The notes beneath the pieces were generated by a model. The model was not told the origin of the DNA, made no database searches, and saw nothing but the letters and a program-made list of their open reading frames with translations. DNA of 29,866 bases from NCBI GenBank assembly GCA_934589225.1, contig CAKTNS010000036.1, positions 1 to 29,866 of the forward strand, written 5' to 3'. Position numbers and translations under genes: made by a program. Shown here piece after piece: positions 14,289 to 22,491 of the stretch (position 1 is the stretch's first letter; every line of letters begins with the position of its first letter). The stretch is from an uncultured Oscillospiraceae bacterium. Its GTDB lineage: Bacteria; Bacillota; Clostridia; Oscillospirales; Oscillospiraceae.

Positions 14289-15152
14289 TTACCGCTCTGT
14301 GCCGTAGAAGAACAGTGCCAGCATGCCGGGGCCCACGTGGGCGCCGGAGAAGGGTTCATGGGGGACGATGAGGAGTTCCTTGGGGTCGGCGATGGCGCGG
14401 ACGCGTTGGGCAAGCGCTTCCGCTTCCTCCGGGCAGTCGCCGTGGGAGATGGCCACCAGGCGGTGCTGGGCGTCTACCTGCTTCTTTTCGTACATTTCCG
14501 CCAGTGCCTCAATGGCCTTTTTCCGGCCCCGGACCTTGCCGCAGGAGACGATGTGGCCGTCGGCGGTGCCGTAGAGGATGGGCTTGATGTTCAGCACCGT
14601 GCCGATCATGGCGGTGGCCCCGCTGACCCGGCCGCTGCGCTTGAGGAAATTCAGGTCGTCTACGGTAAAATACTGGCACATATGGGGCACTTCTTCGTCA
14701 AGAATCACCCCGGCCTCTTTGGCGCTGAGGCCCTGACGGCTTAGTTCGGAAGCCCGCATGGCAAGCATGCCGCTGCCAAAGCCACAGCCCCGGGAATCTA
14801 CGATATGGACATACCGGTCCGGGAATTCATCAAAAAGCTCCTCCTTGGCGTTCATGGCCGCCTGATAGGTGCCGCTGATGCCGGAGGACATGGAAACATA
14901 CACCGCGTCCTGCCCCTGGGCCAAAACCTCCCGGAAGTGCTCCAGGAACAGGTGGGTGTTTAACAGGCTGGTGGTGATCTTGCTGCCCTGGCGCAGGGCG
15001 TCATAGTAGCTCTTGGCATCAAAATGGTCCACGTCCCCGAGATATTCTTTCTGGATGCCCTCCACGCAATAGTTGCAGGGCAGCAGGGTGATGCCCTCCA
15101 AGCAGGATGCGGGCAGATTGGCGCTGCCGTCAGCAAATACAGTAAAAGACAT
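14289..15152 (-). CDS. degV: DegV family fatty-acid-binding protein
   Basis: This 287-residue cytoplasmic protein binds a single fatty acid, in the FakB/DegV family that presents fatty acids to the FakA kinase. Family signs are the N-terminal DGSANLP, the SQP-like region SKITTSLLNTHLFLEHF, the lipid-binding serine in SMSSGISGTYQAA near 88-100, and DDLNFLKRSGRVSGATA near 164-180. The length is normal. GGAGGT sits seven bases before the ATG and a promoter at 15182-15210. No fakA-like kinase gene is adjacent. It converges on the XRE gene across the bidirectional terminator. Confidence 0.93.
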   Translation of the reverse strand: MSFTVFADGSANLPASCLEGITLLPCNYCVEGIQKEYLGDVDHFDAKSYYDALRQGSKITTSLLNTHLFLEHFREVLAQGQDAVYVSMSSGISGTYQAAMNAKEELFDEFPDRYVHIVDSRGCGFGSGMLAMRASELSRQGLSAKEAGVILDEEVPHMCQYFTVDDLNFLKRSGRVSGATAMIGTVLNIKPILYGTADGHIVSCGKVRGRKKAIEALAEMYEKKQVDAQHRLVAISHGDCPEEAEALAQRVRAIADPKELLIVPHEPFSGAHVGPGMLALFFYGTER

Positions 15153-15181
15153 TGGTCTACCTCCGAAATTTCTTTTTATTC

Positions 15182-15210
15182 AGTATAGGCGTTTTTTGCT
15201 GCATACGCAA
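15182..15210 (-). promoter_or_regulatory. Promoter of degV
   Basis: On the minus strand TTGCGT (15205-15210), a 17-base spacer and TATACT (15182-15187), 29 bases before the ATG. Confidence 0.55.
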
Positions 15211-15246
15211 GGAAAACCGTGCAGTCCCCATTCGACTGCACGGTCT
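15211..15246 (-). terminator. Intrinsic terminator after ricT
   Basis: Minus-strand arms ACCGTGCAGTC/GACTGCACGGT, perfect 11 bp, followed by TTTTCC. It separates the ricT transcript from degV and abuts the degV -35 box. Confidence 0.7.
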
Positions 15247-15292
15247 CTACGCTCTACTCTACGGCTCTACCCCAACTCTACCAGGGGTAGAG
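15245..15292. repeat. CTCTAC direct repeats with short hairpin
   Basis: CTCTAC occurs five times (15245, 15252, 15257, 15265, 15276) and is answered by GGGGTAGAG at 15284, which pairs with CTCTACCCC at 15265. It lies between the ricT stop and its terminator. Function unknown. Confidence 0.6.
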
Positions 15293-15297
15293 TTTAA

Positions 15298-16620
15298 TTA
15301 TTCCCCAGAATTTCCTTGATTATTTCCGGGTGTCCCCTTGTTTTTCCGGTAATTCCGGTAGTTTCCACGGCGGCGGGGCTTTTGCTCCGTCCGTTTCTCC
15401 CCTTCCTGGGGTGCCTCCTGGGCTGCCGGCCGATACTCCTTGGGAGGGCGGTCAGGGCGGGGTCTGCGGCGGTCGGAACGGCGCTCGCCTCCCTCCGGCT
15501 GGGGCTTTGCTTCGGGCCGGGGCGCCTCTTTGGCATCCCGCTGCTCCTTCCCCTCGGGCCGGGGGCCTCTGGGCTTCCGCTTGGGGCGCTGGGGTCTCTC
15601 GGCGGCTTCCTGCTGGGGCCGCTCCTCTGGCTCCTCCACCACAGACTCGGTGCTGTAGCGGAAACGGATGGGCTCCAGAACCATGGTCTCCTCCTCTTTC
15701 CGCTCGGGCTTCTGCCGAACACCGGAGCCGGAAATGGGGGCCAAATCACTGGGAATGGGGGGATCGCTCTTTTTGGCCTTGCCGCTGCGAAGCACCGCCA
15801 CTTCCTCATTGGGGAAGACGCTGACGGTCTCCGGATTGCTTTCCATCCGGACCTTTACCCGCTGGCGGAGGATGTCCGCCTCCACCACCGTGCCCCGGCC
15901 CTCGGGGGTGTCCACGAAGGATTCCGGCTTCGGGCTGGTGCGGATCAGGGCCTCATAGGTATCTTGCTCGTATTTAAGGCAGCACATGAGCCTGCCGCAG
16001 GTACCGGAGATTTTAGTAGGGTTCAGGCTCAGATTCTGGGACTTGGCCATTTTGATGGACACTGGCTGGAAATCATCCAGGAAGCTGGCACAACAGAAGG
16101 GTCTGCCGCAGATGCCGAGACCCCCCACCATCTTTGCCTTGTCCCGGACACCGATCTGCCGCAGCTCGATGCGGGTATGGAAAACACTGGCCAGATCCTT
16201 TACCAGCTCCCGGAAGTCCACCCGCTCGTCGGCGGTGAAATAGAAGAGGATCTTGCTGCCGTCAAAGGCGCACTCGGCGCAGACCAACTGCATATCCAGG
16301 CCGTGGGCCCCAATTTTCTGGATGCAGACCGCCTGGGCCTTGGCCTCCTTGGCCCGGTTGTCGGCCACGATACGCTCATCCTGGGCCGTGGCCTTGCGCA
16401 GCACCCTCCGCAGAGGAGCCACCACGTCCTTCTGGGGGATGCGGTGAATGCCGCTGGCGCAGATGCCGTATTCCTCGCCCCGGGCGGTGTCCATGATCAC
16501 ATGGTCCCCCTGGGCCAGGTCAAACCCGGCAGGGTCAAAGAAGTAAATCTTCTGCCCGGGCCGGAACTGAATATCCACCACGGAAACCGTTTCCGGGGTG
16601 TCTTTGGAGAGTTCTTCCAT
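15298..16620 (-). CDS. ricT: RicT/PSP1 family protein with long disordered tail
   Basis: RicT (YaaT) of Firmicutes joins RicA and RicF in a 4Fe-4S-containing complex that helps RNase Y mature certain mRNAs and affects development. The PSP1 core spans residues 1-280 with the conserved cysteines GICGRPFCC (169-177) and GTCGRLMCC (206-214). The 440-residue protein is much longer than the about 275-residue Bacillus form. After residue 282 it has about 160 residues dominated by Pro, Arg, Glu and Lys (for example RPQRPKRKPRGPRPEGKEQR), predicted disordered and possibly RNA-binding. TAGGAG precedes the ATG at good spacing. In Bacillus the homologue lies close to holB; here holB is upstream on the same strand but 1.1 kb of repeats intervenes. 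Family sure, role of tail inferred. Confidence 0.93.
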   Translation of the reverse strand: MEELSKDTPETVSVVDIQFRPGQKIYFFDPAGFDLAQGDHVIMDTARGEEYGICASGIHRIPQKDVVAPLRRVLRKATAQDERIVADNRAKEAKAQAVCIQKIGAHGLDMQLVCAECAFDGSKILFYFTADERVDFRELVKDLASVFHTRIELRQIGVRDKAKMVGGLGICGRPFCCASFLDDFQPVSIKMAKSQNLSLNPTKISGTCGRLMCCLKYEQDTYEALIRTSPKPESFVDTPEGRGTVVEADILRQRVKVRMESNPETVSVFPNEEVAVLRSGKAKKSDPPIPSDLAPISGSGVRQKPERKEEETMVLEPIRFRYSTESVVEEPEERPQQEAAERPQRPKRKPRGPRPEGKEQRDAKEAPRPEAKPQPEGGERRSDRRRPRPDRPPKEYRPAAQEAPQEGEKRTEQKPRRRGNYRNYRKNKGTPGNNQGNSGE

Positions 16621-16644
16621 GATAAGCTCCTAACTTTTATTCTG

Positions 16645-16767
16645 AATTGACAATTGACAATGAACAATTGACAATTATTGAGCATCGGACGTGCCTGCTT
16701 TTAAAATACGTTGGTTTAAGAATGAACCAATCAGCGAAACCGTAGGGAACGGCCTGTGTGCCGTTCC
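16645..16767 (+). repeat. Composite mosaic repeat with TTGACAA tandem and GGAACGGC hairpin, copy 3
   Basis: The tandem AATTGACAATTGACAATG at 16645-16676 is followed by ATTATTGAGC, TTAAAATACGTTGGTTTAAG, and CCAATCAGCGAAACCGTAGG. It ends in the hairpin GGAACGGC/GCCGTTCC (16746-16767). It sits directly upstream of ricT, and its TTGTCA-reading strand could provide -35-like hexamers. Confidence 0.85.
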
Positions 16768-16815
16768 GGGGACGTGGCGAATAGACCCTGTGTGGATGAA
16801 CGGTATCACCCAGAA

Positions 16816-16860
16816 CCTTCCCCTTCGGGGAAGGGGGACCGCCGTAGGCGGTGGATGAGG
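16816..16860 (+). repeat. CCTTCCCC hairpin repeat, copy 1
   Basis: Two small hairpins in series, CTTCCCCTTCGGGGAAG and ACCGCCGTAGGCGGT, ending GGATGAGG. An identical unit lies at 17241-17285. Confidence 0.85.
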
Positions 16861-16923
16861 GGCGGTACGGCGTTTTCTATTGCAGGAACAGCGGGCGCAG
16901 AGGTAAAACCTATCGAAAAGGCA

Positions 16924-17074
16924 CCCTTGGCTCTCCCTTTGGGAGAGCTGTCACCGCAGGTGACTGAGAGGGCCTTGCGGCGTTTTTTGAATGATTACGT
17001 CCACCTAAATCATCAACGTTGGCCCTCTCCGTCCTCGCTGCGCTCGGCCACCTCTCCCAAAGGGAGAGGCAAGG
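16924..17074. repeat. CTCTCCC-ended palindromic repeat, complete copy 1
   Basis: Begins CCTTGGCTCTCCCTTTGGGA and ends CTCTCCCAAAGGGAGAGGCA, so the termini are inverted repeats that are themselves hairpins. The interior holds CTGTCACCGCAGGTGAC, a T-run and GTCCTCGCTGCGCTCGGCCA. The second complete copy is at 21832-21981. Confidence 0.88.
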
Positions 17075-17081
17075 GGGGCGC

Positions 17082-17195
17082 TTCTACGGATTCGCCAACT
17101 GTTTCTACAACGTTTCACGCTCCCCCGCAGACCCTCATCAGGCTCGCCCACAGGCGAGCCAGTTTCCCCCAGGGGAAGCTTTTGTACCGTGCTTT
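17082..17195. repeat. GGCTCGCC/GGCGAGCC repeat, copy 1
   Basis: Contains GGCTCGCCCACAGGCGAGCC and then TTTCCCCCAGGGGAAGCTTT hairpins. A diverged copy with the same flanks (TTCTACGGATTCGCC at the start, TTTTGTACCGTGCTT at the end) lies at 17546-17661. Open frames across it are not credible genes. Confidence 0.8.
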
Positions 17196-17240
17196 GGGTG
17201 GTTCCGTTTACCGGTACGGCGTGAAGGGAAAGCGCCAAGA

Positions 17241-17285
17241 CCTTCCCCTTCGGGGAAGGGGGACCGCCGTAGGCGGTGGATGAGG
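17241..17285 (+). repeat. CCTTCCCC hairpin repeat, copy 2
   Basis: Same two hairpins and GGATGAGG end as 16816-16860, again followed by a GTACGGCGTTT-type stretch. Confidence 0.85.
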
Positions 17286-17337
17286 CGCAGTACGGCGTTT
17301 AACATTGTAGGAACAACGGGCGCAAAGGTATTACGCC

Positions 17338-17402
17338 TGTAGGGGCGGCTATTAGCCGCCCGCCACGTTTCGGATACAACCTGTGTGGTTGAATGGAACC
17401 AC
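17338..17402. repeat. GGGGCGGCTATTAGCCGCC repeat half-unit
   Basis: The hairpin GGCGGCTATTAGCCGCC is followed by CGCCACGTTTCGGATACAAC and CTGTGTGGTTGAATGGAACC. The same module forms the arms of the palindrome at 29133-29345 and recurs near 29571. Confidence 0.75.
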
Positions 17403-17410
17403 CCACCGAT

Positions 17411-17535
17411 ATGTCATTCCGAGCGAACGCAGTGAGCCGAGGAATCTTCCCGAGTTGCTAGTTTTATCTTGTGGTGGTTTTTACTCCAACGTGGTGGATT
17501 CCTCCACTCCGCTGACGCTGCGGTCGGAATGACAA
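17411..17535. repeat. TGTCATTC-ended palindromic repeat, copy 3
   Basis: Starts ATGTCATTCCGAGCGAACGC and ends GCTGACGCTGCGGTCGGAAT plus GACA. Inner GGAATC/GATTCC arms pair. Confidence 0.85.
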
Positions 17536-17545
17536 TGGGGGGACG

Positions 17546-17661
17546 TTTCTACGGATTCGCCTATTGTTTGTGCAATGTTTCACGCTGTCCCGCATTTCCC
17601 TCATCAGTCTCGCCCACGGGCGAGCCAGCTTCCCCCAGGGGAAGCTTTTGTACCGTGCTTT
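17546..17661. repeat. GGCTCGCC/GGCGAGCC repeat, copy 2
   Basis: Diverged copy of 17082-17195 with TCTCGCCCACGGGCGAGCC and CCCCCAGGGGAAGCTTTTG. Together with the preceding blocks it fills the whole 16621-17746 gap, in which no gene is supported. Confidence 0.8.
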
Positions 17662-17746
17662 TGCGTGGTACCGTTCAACCGCTCGGGTTGTATTCGGGAC
17701 GTAGCGGGCGTAATACCGTTCAACCCCAGGGGCTATTTGGGACATA

Positions 17747-18700
17747 TTACCGCAGTGCCCACACCAGATTGCCGCAGACGGCGGCGGGGGAGACGTTGGA
17801 CAGGGTGTATTCCCGGGATTTTTTGAGGATCTCGTAATAGCGGTACAGGCTTCGGCTGTCCCGGGCGGCGGCCAGACGGCGGGCGGGGGCGGAGACTGTG
17901 GGGATGCCGCAGGCGGCGGTGAGGGCGTTTTCCATCAGCTCCTGCCACTCCCGCAGGAGGTCTGCCAGCTGGTCCCGCTTGGACTTTTCCAGGGGCACCA
18001 GCAGCTGGGTCAGCAGCAGGCCGTCCTTGCGGCACAGGGCCTCCACCAGCTTTTCCGTCTCCTCCCGGGTTTTCCCGTCCTCCTCCAAAAGGGCCTTGGC
18101 CTGGCCCAAAAAGCCGCCGCTGCGCTGGGCTGCAGCCCCAATGGCATCCATGGCCCGGTCCGGATAGTCCCGGGTCAGGGTGGCCTCCAGCAGGGGCCTT
18201 GCCAAAGGCTGCATTCTCAGCTCTGTGCAGCGGGAGCGGACCGTGGGCAGCAGGGCGTCGGCATTGGTGGTCAGCAGCAGGAACACCCCATAGGCCGGGG
18301 GCTCCTCCAGCACCTTCAGGAGGGCGTTCTGCCCCGGAATACCCATATCCTGGGCTCTCGGAAAGAGGTAGATTTTATGCTCGGATTCGTTGGGCTGCAC
18401 GTAAATATCCGCCCGGGCCTGACGGATCAGGTCCACGCTGACAGTTTTCTTCTCCGGGTCATCCACGGTGATAAAATCCGGGTGCAGTCCCTCCCGGACC
18501 TTCCGGCAGGGGGTGCAGCAGCCGCAGGGCTTGTTTTTTCCCTGGCAGAGGATGGCGGAGGCCAGAAGCTTTGCCAAAGTCCGCTTCCCGGAGCCCTCCG
18601 GGCCGGAAATCAGGTAAAAGTGGGAAATATGGCCCTTTTCCAGGCTGCGGGCCAGATTTTCCTTGATATGCTCGTTTCCAAGCAGGGCATCCATTCCCAT
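17747..18700 (-). CDS. holB: DNA polymerase III delta' subunit
   Basis: Delta' is part of the clamp-loader that opens the beta clamp during replication. The 317-residue protein has an AAA+ N-terminal domain with P-loop GPEGSGKRTL, a zinc-binding cysteine cluster CQGKNKPCGCCTPC, the LLKVLEEPP segment, and the PTVRSRC motif typical of clamp loaders. The carboxy-terminal third is a helical collar. The ATG at 18700 follows GTGGGG at six bases, right after the stop of the pyrophosphatase gene; a GTG at 18712 inside that gene is possible but less likely. It is the third gene of a minus-strand series: asparaginase, pyrophosphatase, holB, and then ricT beyond the repeats. The tight spacing suggests one transcript through holB. 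Confidence 0.92.
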   Translation of the reverse strand: MGMDALLGNEHIKENLARSLEKGHISHFYLISGPEGSGKRTLAKLLASAILCQGKNKPCGCCTPCRKVREGLHPDFITVDDPEKKTVSVDLIRQARADIYVQPNESEHKIYLFPRAQDMGIPGQNALLKVLEEPPAYGVFLLLTTNADALLPTVRSRCTELRMQPLARPLLEATLTRDYPDRAMDAIGAAAQRSGGFLGQAKALLEEDGKTREETEKLVEALCRKDGLLLTQLLVPLEKSKRDQLADLLREWQELMENALTAACGIPTVSAPARRLAAARDSRSLYRYYEILKKSREYTLSNVSPAAVCGNLVWALR

Positions 18701-18702
18701 GT

Positions 18703-20316
18703 TTAGCCCCACAAAGCGGAGAGCATGGGGATGATCTGCTTCTTCCGGCTCATGACCCTAGGCAGGAACACCGTATTGTCCTTGGGGGTCACGCCGAAGG
18801 CCTGCTGGATGGTGTCGTCATCGCCCACATACAGCAGCTGGGTGCCTTCCAGCAGCACGTCCGTCAGCATGAGGATCACCATGGTGAGGCCTTCCTTCTT
18901 GGCCTGACGGTTCATGTGGTCCAGGAACTCGGTCTTCCGCTCCAGCATACTGGGGCTGTCCACACAGGTGATCTGGGAGACGGCAAAGTCGTGGCCCGCA
19001 ATATGGAATTCCTTATAGTCCGTAAACAGCAGCTCCTGGGCGGTCTTGCTGCCCAGAGAGCCGGAGAAAATGGCCTTGCCCAGCTCGTCCAGGGAGATGT
19101 CCGCCATCCGGGCCAGCCGCTCCGCCATTTTCCGGTCCCGCTCCGTACAGGTGGGGGACTTGAACATAACGGTATCCGAGAGGATGGCCGCCGCCATCAT
19201 GCCTGCCATGCCCTTGGAGGGCATGAGCCCCCGGTCCTGGTACATGCCGGCCAGGATGGTATTGGTAGAGCCCACGGGCTCATTGCGGACGTAAATCGGG
19301 TTGGTGGTCTGAATATCCGCCAGACGGTGGTGGTCAATGATCTCCAGAATCTCCGCCTCGTCTAACCCTGGTACAGACTGGGCCGCCTCGTTGTGGTCCA
19401 CCAGCACCACCCGCTTCCGGCGGGGCCGCAGCAGATGATACCGGCTGAGGACACCCACGATTTTCTCGTTTTCATCCAGAATGGGGTAGCAGGATTCCCG
19501 GTGTTTCAGCACCGTTTCCTTCACGTCATCCACCCGGTCCTCCAGATGGAAGCACACCAGGTCCTCCTTCCGGCAAATTCTGCCGATGGGGGTGGACTGG
19601 AAGATCACCCTGGTGGCCCGGTAAGCGGCATAGGGTGTGGAGATGACGCAGGTGGTGGTGGGCAGGTTCCGCAGCTCCTCGTCCAGCTCCGCCTGGCACA
19701 GCACCACGGCGGTGACGTTCATTTCCAGGGCCCGGCGGATCATATCCGGCTGGTGGCCGCAGAAGACGATGGAATCCTTCCGGCTCCACAGTAGGCTCTC
19801 CCGGTTCTGGGGCAGGGCGATGGTCACCTTGCCGGAAATGGTATCCACCTGGTCTCCGGCCTCGTTCAGCACCCGGCCCTCCAGCACGGAGAGCACATTG
19901 AACAGGGGCACGTCCGCCAGCTCCGCACCGGCGATCAAATCCATATTGTAGGTGGCAATGTAATCCCGGGACAGCATGCCATAGAGGGTGCCGTCCTCAT
20001 TGGCAACGGGCAGGGCGGGAATGCTGGGCTGGGCCTGGAAGGTTTTCCAGGCCTGGGCCACGGTCACGTTGGCATCCAGCACCGGGGGGGTATCGAAATC
20101 CAGGTCCTGAACCTGGGTATACATACTGTTGATGCGCTTGGGAGCCTCAAAGCCGAACCGGTCCAGCACCAGCTGGGTCTCGTCCGACACCCGGCCCAGG
20201 CAGGCGGCCTTGTATTCCCGGTCTCCCAGGGCGTTGCGCAGGGCCGCATAGGCCATGGCTGCCACAATGGAGTCCGTATCCGGGTTTCTGTGCCCGGTCA
20301 CATAAATTGGGTCCAT
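18703..20316 (-). CDS. ppaC: Manganese-dependent inorganic pyrophosphatase with CBS and DRTGG domains
   Basis: The enzyme hydrolyses pyrophosphate in the cytoplasm and belongs to family II (DHH superfamily). The 537-residue protein is the regulatory, nucleotide-sensing form. It opens with the DHH motif GHRNPDTDS (8-16), then a CBS domain (about 70-130), a DRTGG domain (about 180-245) and a second CBS domain (about 248-300). The catalytic parts VDHNE (306-310), DHH (328-330) and SDT (380-382) follow, with the DHHA2 C-terminal domain to the end. In characterised relatives AMP/ADP inhibit and diadenosine polyphosphates activate through the CBS pair; that is family knowledge. AAAGGAGGAG lies seven bases before the ATG. 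It starts 25 bases after the asparaginase stop and ends two bases before the holB ATG. Confidence 0.95.
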   Translation of the reverse strand: MDPIYVTGHRNPDTDSIVAAMAYAALRNALGDREYKAACLGRVSDETQLVLDRFGFEAPKRINSMYTQVQDLDFDTPPVLDANVTVAQAWKTFQAQPSIPALPVANEDGTLYGMLSRDYIATYNMDLIAGAELADVPLFNVLSVLEGRVLNEAGDQVDTISGKVTIALPQNRESLLWSRKDSIVFCGHQPDMIRRALEMNVTAVVLCQAELDEELRNLPTTTCVISTPYAAYRATRVIFQSTPIGRICRKEDLVCFHLEDRVDDVKETVLKHRESCYPILDENEKIVGVLSRYHLLRPRRKRVVLVDHNEAAQSVPGLDEAEILEIIDHHRLADIQTTNPIYVRNEPVGSTNTILAGMYQDRGLMPSKGMAGMMAAAILSDTVMFKSPTCTERDRKMAERLARMADISLDELGKAIFSGSLGSKTAQELLFTDYKEFHIAGHDFAVSQITCVDSPSMLERKTEFLDHMNRQAKKEGLTMVILMLTDVLLEGTQLLYVGDDDTIQQAFGVTPKDNTVFLPRVMSRKKQIIPMLSALWG

Positions 20317-20341
20317 AAATCTCCTCCTTTTAAGGGTTTAT

Positions 20342-21337
20342 TCAATGTTCCAGGGTGATTTCCCCGGCCAGGTCTTTGGCGAAAAGGGCGGTGATCTGCT
20401 TCTGATTCAGCCCCTGGCCCAGGCCCCACATGAGCTTGGTGTAGGCGGCTTCGGAGGTCATGTCCAGGCCCTGGATGACCCCCAGCTCCAAGAGCTTCTT
20501 GCCCACCTGGTAGACCCGAAGGTCTGCGCTGTCGTAGAGGCATTGGGTGGTGACCACCACGGAAATGCCGTCCTCCACCGCCCGGCGGATGCCCCGCAGG
20601 CCCTTGTGGAGCACATTGACCCCGCCGAGACCAAAGGCCTCAATGACGATGCCCCGGTAGCCCATGGCCGCCAGCATGTCAAATACCGCCGGATTCAGGC
20701 CGGGGGTCAGCTTCAGAAGAAACACATCCCGGCAAAGGGCGGTTTCCAGCCGAGCCTCCCCGGAGGGGGCGCGGAGCATAGTTTCATCTACCAGAAGCCC
20801 CCGGTTTGTCACCGTGGCCACATATTTGGCGTTGATGCTTTCAAAGGCAGAAAAGCCGGAGGCCCGGACCTTCACCGCCCGGCAGCCCAGCATGACCTTC
20901 CGGTCAAAGGCCAGAAACACCCCGGGATACCCGGAGGCCGCCATGGCAAAGGCCGTCCGCAGATTGGAAGGGCCGTCGGAGAGAAAATCCGTCAAGGGCA
21001 GCTGGGAGCCGGTAAACACCACGGGCACATCGATCCCCGGCAGCTGAAAGGTCACGGCAGAGGCGGTATAGGCCATGGTATCGGTACCGTGGGACACCAC
21101 GATGCCGTCAAAGCCCCGGCGGTTTTCAAAAATCGCACCGGCGATGAGCTGCCATTCCTCCGGGGTCATGTTGGAGGAATCCAGGCAGATCACATCCTTC
21201 ACGGTAATGTCATAATAGGACCGAAGCTGCTCCAGCTCCCGCTCCATAATACCGCTGTGCTGGGGCTCCAGCCCCTCTCCCCCGGGGGCACAGGCAATGG
21301 TTCCGCCGGTGGTCAGCAGCAGAATGTGTTTTTTCAT
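20342..21337 (-). CDS. ansA: Type I L-asparaginase
   Basis: The enzyme converts L-asparagine to aspartate and ammonia, probably in the cytoplasm because no signal peptide is seen. The 331-residue length is typical. The first catalytic threonine motif TTGGTIA is at 9-15 and the second, HGTDTMAYTASA, at 83-94; the lysine of AFDRKVMLG fits the active-site set. The ATG at 21337 follows GGAGGAAT; the longer open frame upstream runs through the promoter and repeats and is rejected. It is the first gene of the asparaginase-pyrophosphatase-holB unit, with a well-formed promoter at 21372-21400. Confidence 0.93.
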   Translation of the reverse strand: MKKHILLLTTGGTIACAPGGEGLEPQHSGIMERELEQLRSYYDITVKDVICLDSSNMTPEEWQLIAGAIFENRRGFDGIVVSHGTDTMAYTASAVTFQLPGIDVPVVFTGSQLPLTDFLSDGPSNLRTAFAMAASGYPGVFLAFDRKVMLGCRAVKVRASGFSAFESINAKYVATVTNRGLLVDETMLRAPSGEARLETALCRDVFLLKLTPGLNPAVFDMLAAMGYRGIVIEAFGLGGVNVLHKGLRGIRRAVEDGISVVVTTQCLYDSADLRVYQVGKKLLELGVIQGLDMTSEAAYTKLMWGLGQGLNQKQITALFAKDLAGEITLEH

Positions 21338-21371
21338 AATTCCTCCAACAAGCAGAAAGTCTCTGTGTAAC

Positions 21372-21400
21372 ATTATATCCCTAGCCATAGGAAATAGCAA
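21372..21400 (-). promoter_or_regulatory. Promoter of the ansA-ppaC-holB unit
   Basis: On the minus strand TTGCTA (21395-21400), a 17-base spacer and a perfect TATAAT (21372-21377), 35 bases before the ansA ATG. Confidence 0.65.
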
Positions 21401-21476
21401 GTATTTTCTGCAAAATGAAAAACGCCTCCCGGGAAGGGAAGCGGAAATCGAATCCGGAATAGGGGTGGCGTAAAAA

Positions 21477-21585
21477 ATTGACAATTGACAATTATTGGGG
21501 GACGGACGTATCCGTTTAAGAAATACGTTGGGAAAAAGAATATACCAACCAGCGAAACCGTAGGGAACGGCCTGTGTGCCGTTCC
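21477..21585 (+). repeat. Composite mosaic repeat with TTGACAA tandem and GGAACGGC hairpin, copy 4
   Basis: Short tandem (21477-21494), then ATTATTGGGGGACGGACG, a TACGTTGG block, ACCAACCAGCGAAACCGTAG and the hairpin GGAACGGC/GCCGTTCC (21564-21585). The block order is the same as in copies 1-3. Confidence 0.85.
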
Positions 21586-21634
21586 GCTGCGTGGCAATTA
21601 CAACCCGTGCGGATGAAACAAAACCGCCCCCGAC

Positions 21635-21760
21635 ATGTCATTCCGAGCGAACACAGTGAGCCGAGGAATCCACGCAAGTGACAGATTTTACCTTGTGTAG
21701 GTGCTTTTCTGCTACGTGGTGGATTCCTCCACTCCGCTTCGCTCAAGGCCTGAATGACAT
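21635..21760. repeat. TGTCATTC-ended palindromic repeat, copy 4
   Basis: Starts ATGTCATTCCGAGCGAACAC and ends CAAGGCCTGAATGACAT. It is more than 80 percent like copy 5 at 22141 by eye, including the CTTGTGTAGGTGCTTTTCTG centre. Confidence 0.85.
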
Positions 21761-21831
21761 AATGGGGGGACGTTTTTTTGTATTGTCGGAAACGGTTCCG
21801 TCCTTTCGGGTGCGGGCGGCTGGTAGCCGCC

Positions 21832-21981
21832 CCTTGGCTCTCCCTTTGGGAGAGCTGTCACCGCAGGTGACTGAGAGGGTCTTGCGGCGTTTTTTAAATG
21901 ATAACGTCATTTGGTATCATCAACGTTGACCCTCTCCGTCCTCGCTGCGCTCGGCCACCTCTCCCAAAGGGAGAGGCAAGG
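21832..21981. repeat. CTCTCCC-ended palindromic repeat, complete copy 2
   Basis: Same termini and interior as 16924-17074, including CTGTCACCGCAGGTGAC, TTGCGGCGTTTTTT and ATCATCAACGTTG. Only a few substitutions separate the two copies. Confidence 0.88.
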
Positions 21982-22068
21982 AGTTGCCTGCTAGGATGAG
22001 GGGCAGTACAACGTTCCGCATTGTAGGAACAATGGGCGCAGAGGTAGAACCTTCCAGCGAAACCGTAG

Positions 22069-22090
22069 GGAACGGCCTGCGTGCCGTTCC
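22069..22090 (+). repeat. GGAACGGC hairpin module without TTGACAA tandem
   Basis: CCAGCGAAACCGTAGG leads into GGAACGGC/GCCGTTCC, then ATATAACCCGTGTGGATAAA and, at 22141, a TGTCATTC palindrome. Here the tandem is replaced by the end of a CTCTCCC-type element, showing modular shuffling. Confidence 0.8.
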
Positions 22091-22140
22091 GGTGGCGTTG
22101 CAAATATAACCCGTGTGGATAAACGAAACCACCCCCCGGC

Positions 22141-22267
22141 ATGTCATTCCGAGCGAACGCAGTGAGCCGAGGAATCCACTCAAGTTGCAGATTTTACCTT
22201 GTGTAGGTGCTTTTCTGCTACGTGGTGGATTCCTCCACTCCGCTTGCGCTCAAGGCCTGAATGACAT
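22141..22267. repeat. TGTCATTC-ended palindromic repeat, copy 5
   Basis: Starts ATGTCATTCCGAGCGAACGC and ends AAGGCCTGAATGACAT. The gap 21338-22485 contains only repeats and the ansA promoter. Confidence 0.85.
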
Positions 22268-22387
22268 ATCGGAAGGTGGTTTCGTATTTCCACACAGGTT
22301 ATAATTGCCACGTTGCATGGCGATGAATCATCGCCGCTACATTGCGTGGTTCCATTCAACCATACAGGTTGTATTCAGGAAGTTTCC

Positions 22388-22491
22388 GGAACGGCACATA
22401 GGCCGTTCCCTACATACTTTAACGGACGGAGCAAAATGGACAACGTTGGTCGCTCCCATAATTGTCAATTGTCCATTGTCAATTGTCAATT
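22388..22491 (-). repeat. Composite mosaic repeat with TTGACAA tandem and GGAACGGC hairpin, copy 5 (inverted)
   Basis: Read on the minus strand: AATTGACAATTGACAATGG, then ATTATGGGAGCG and a CAACGTTG block, and finally the hairpin GGAACGGC/GCCGTTCC (22388-22409). The first unit supplies the TGA stop of the DUF2284 gene. Confidence 0.85.

Noticed and set aside
15316..16650. 444-codon plus-strand frame opposite ricT
   Set aside because: Shadow of RicT, whose cysteine motifs and ribosome binding site are clear.
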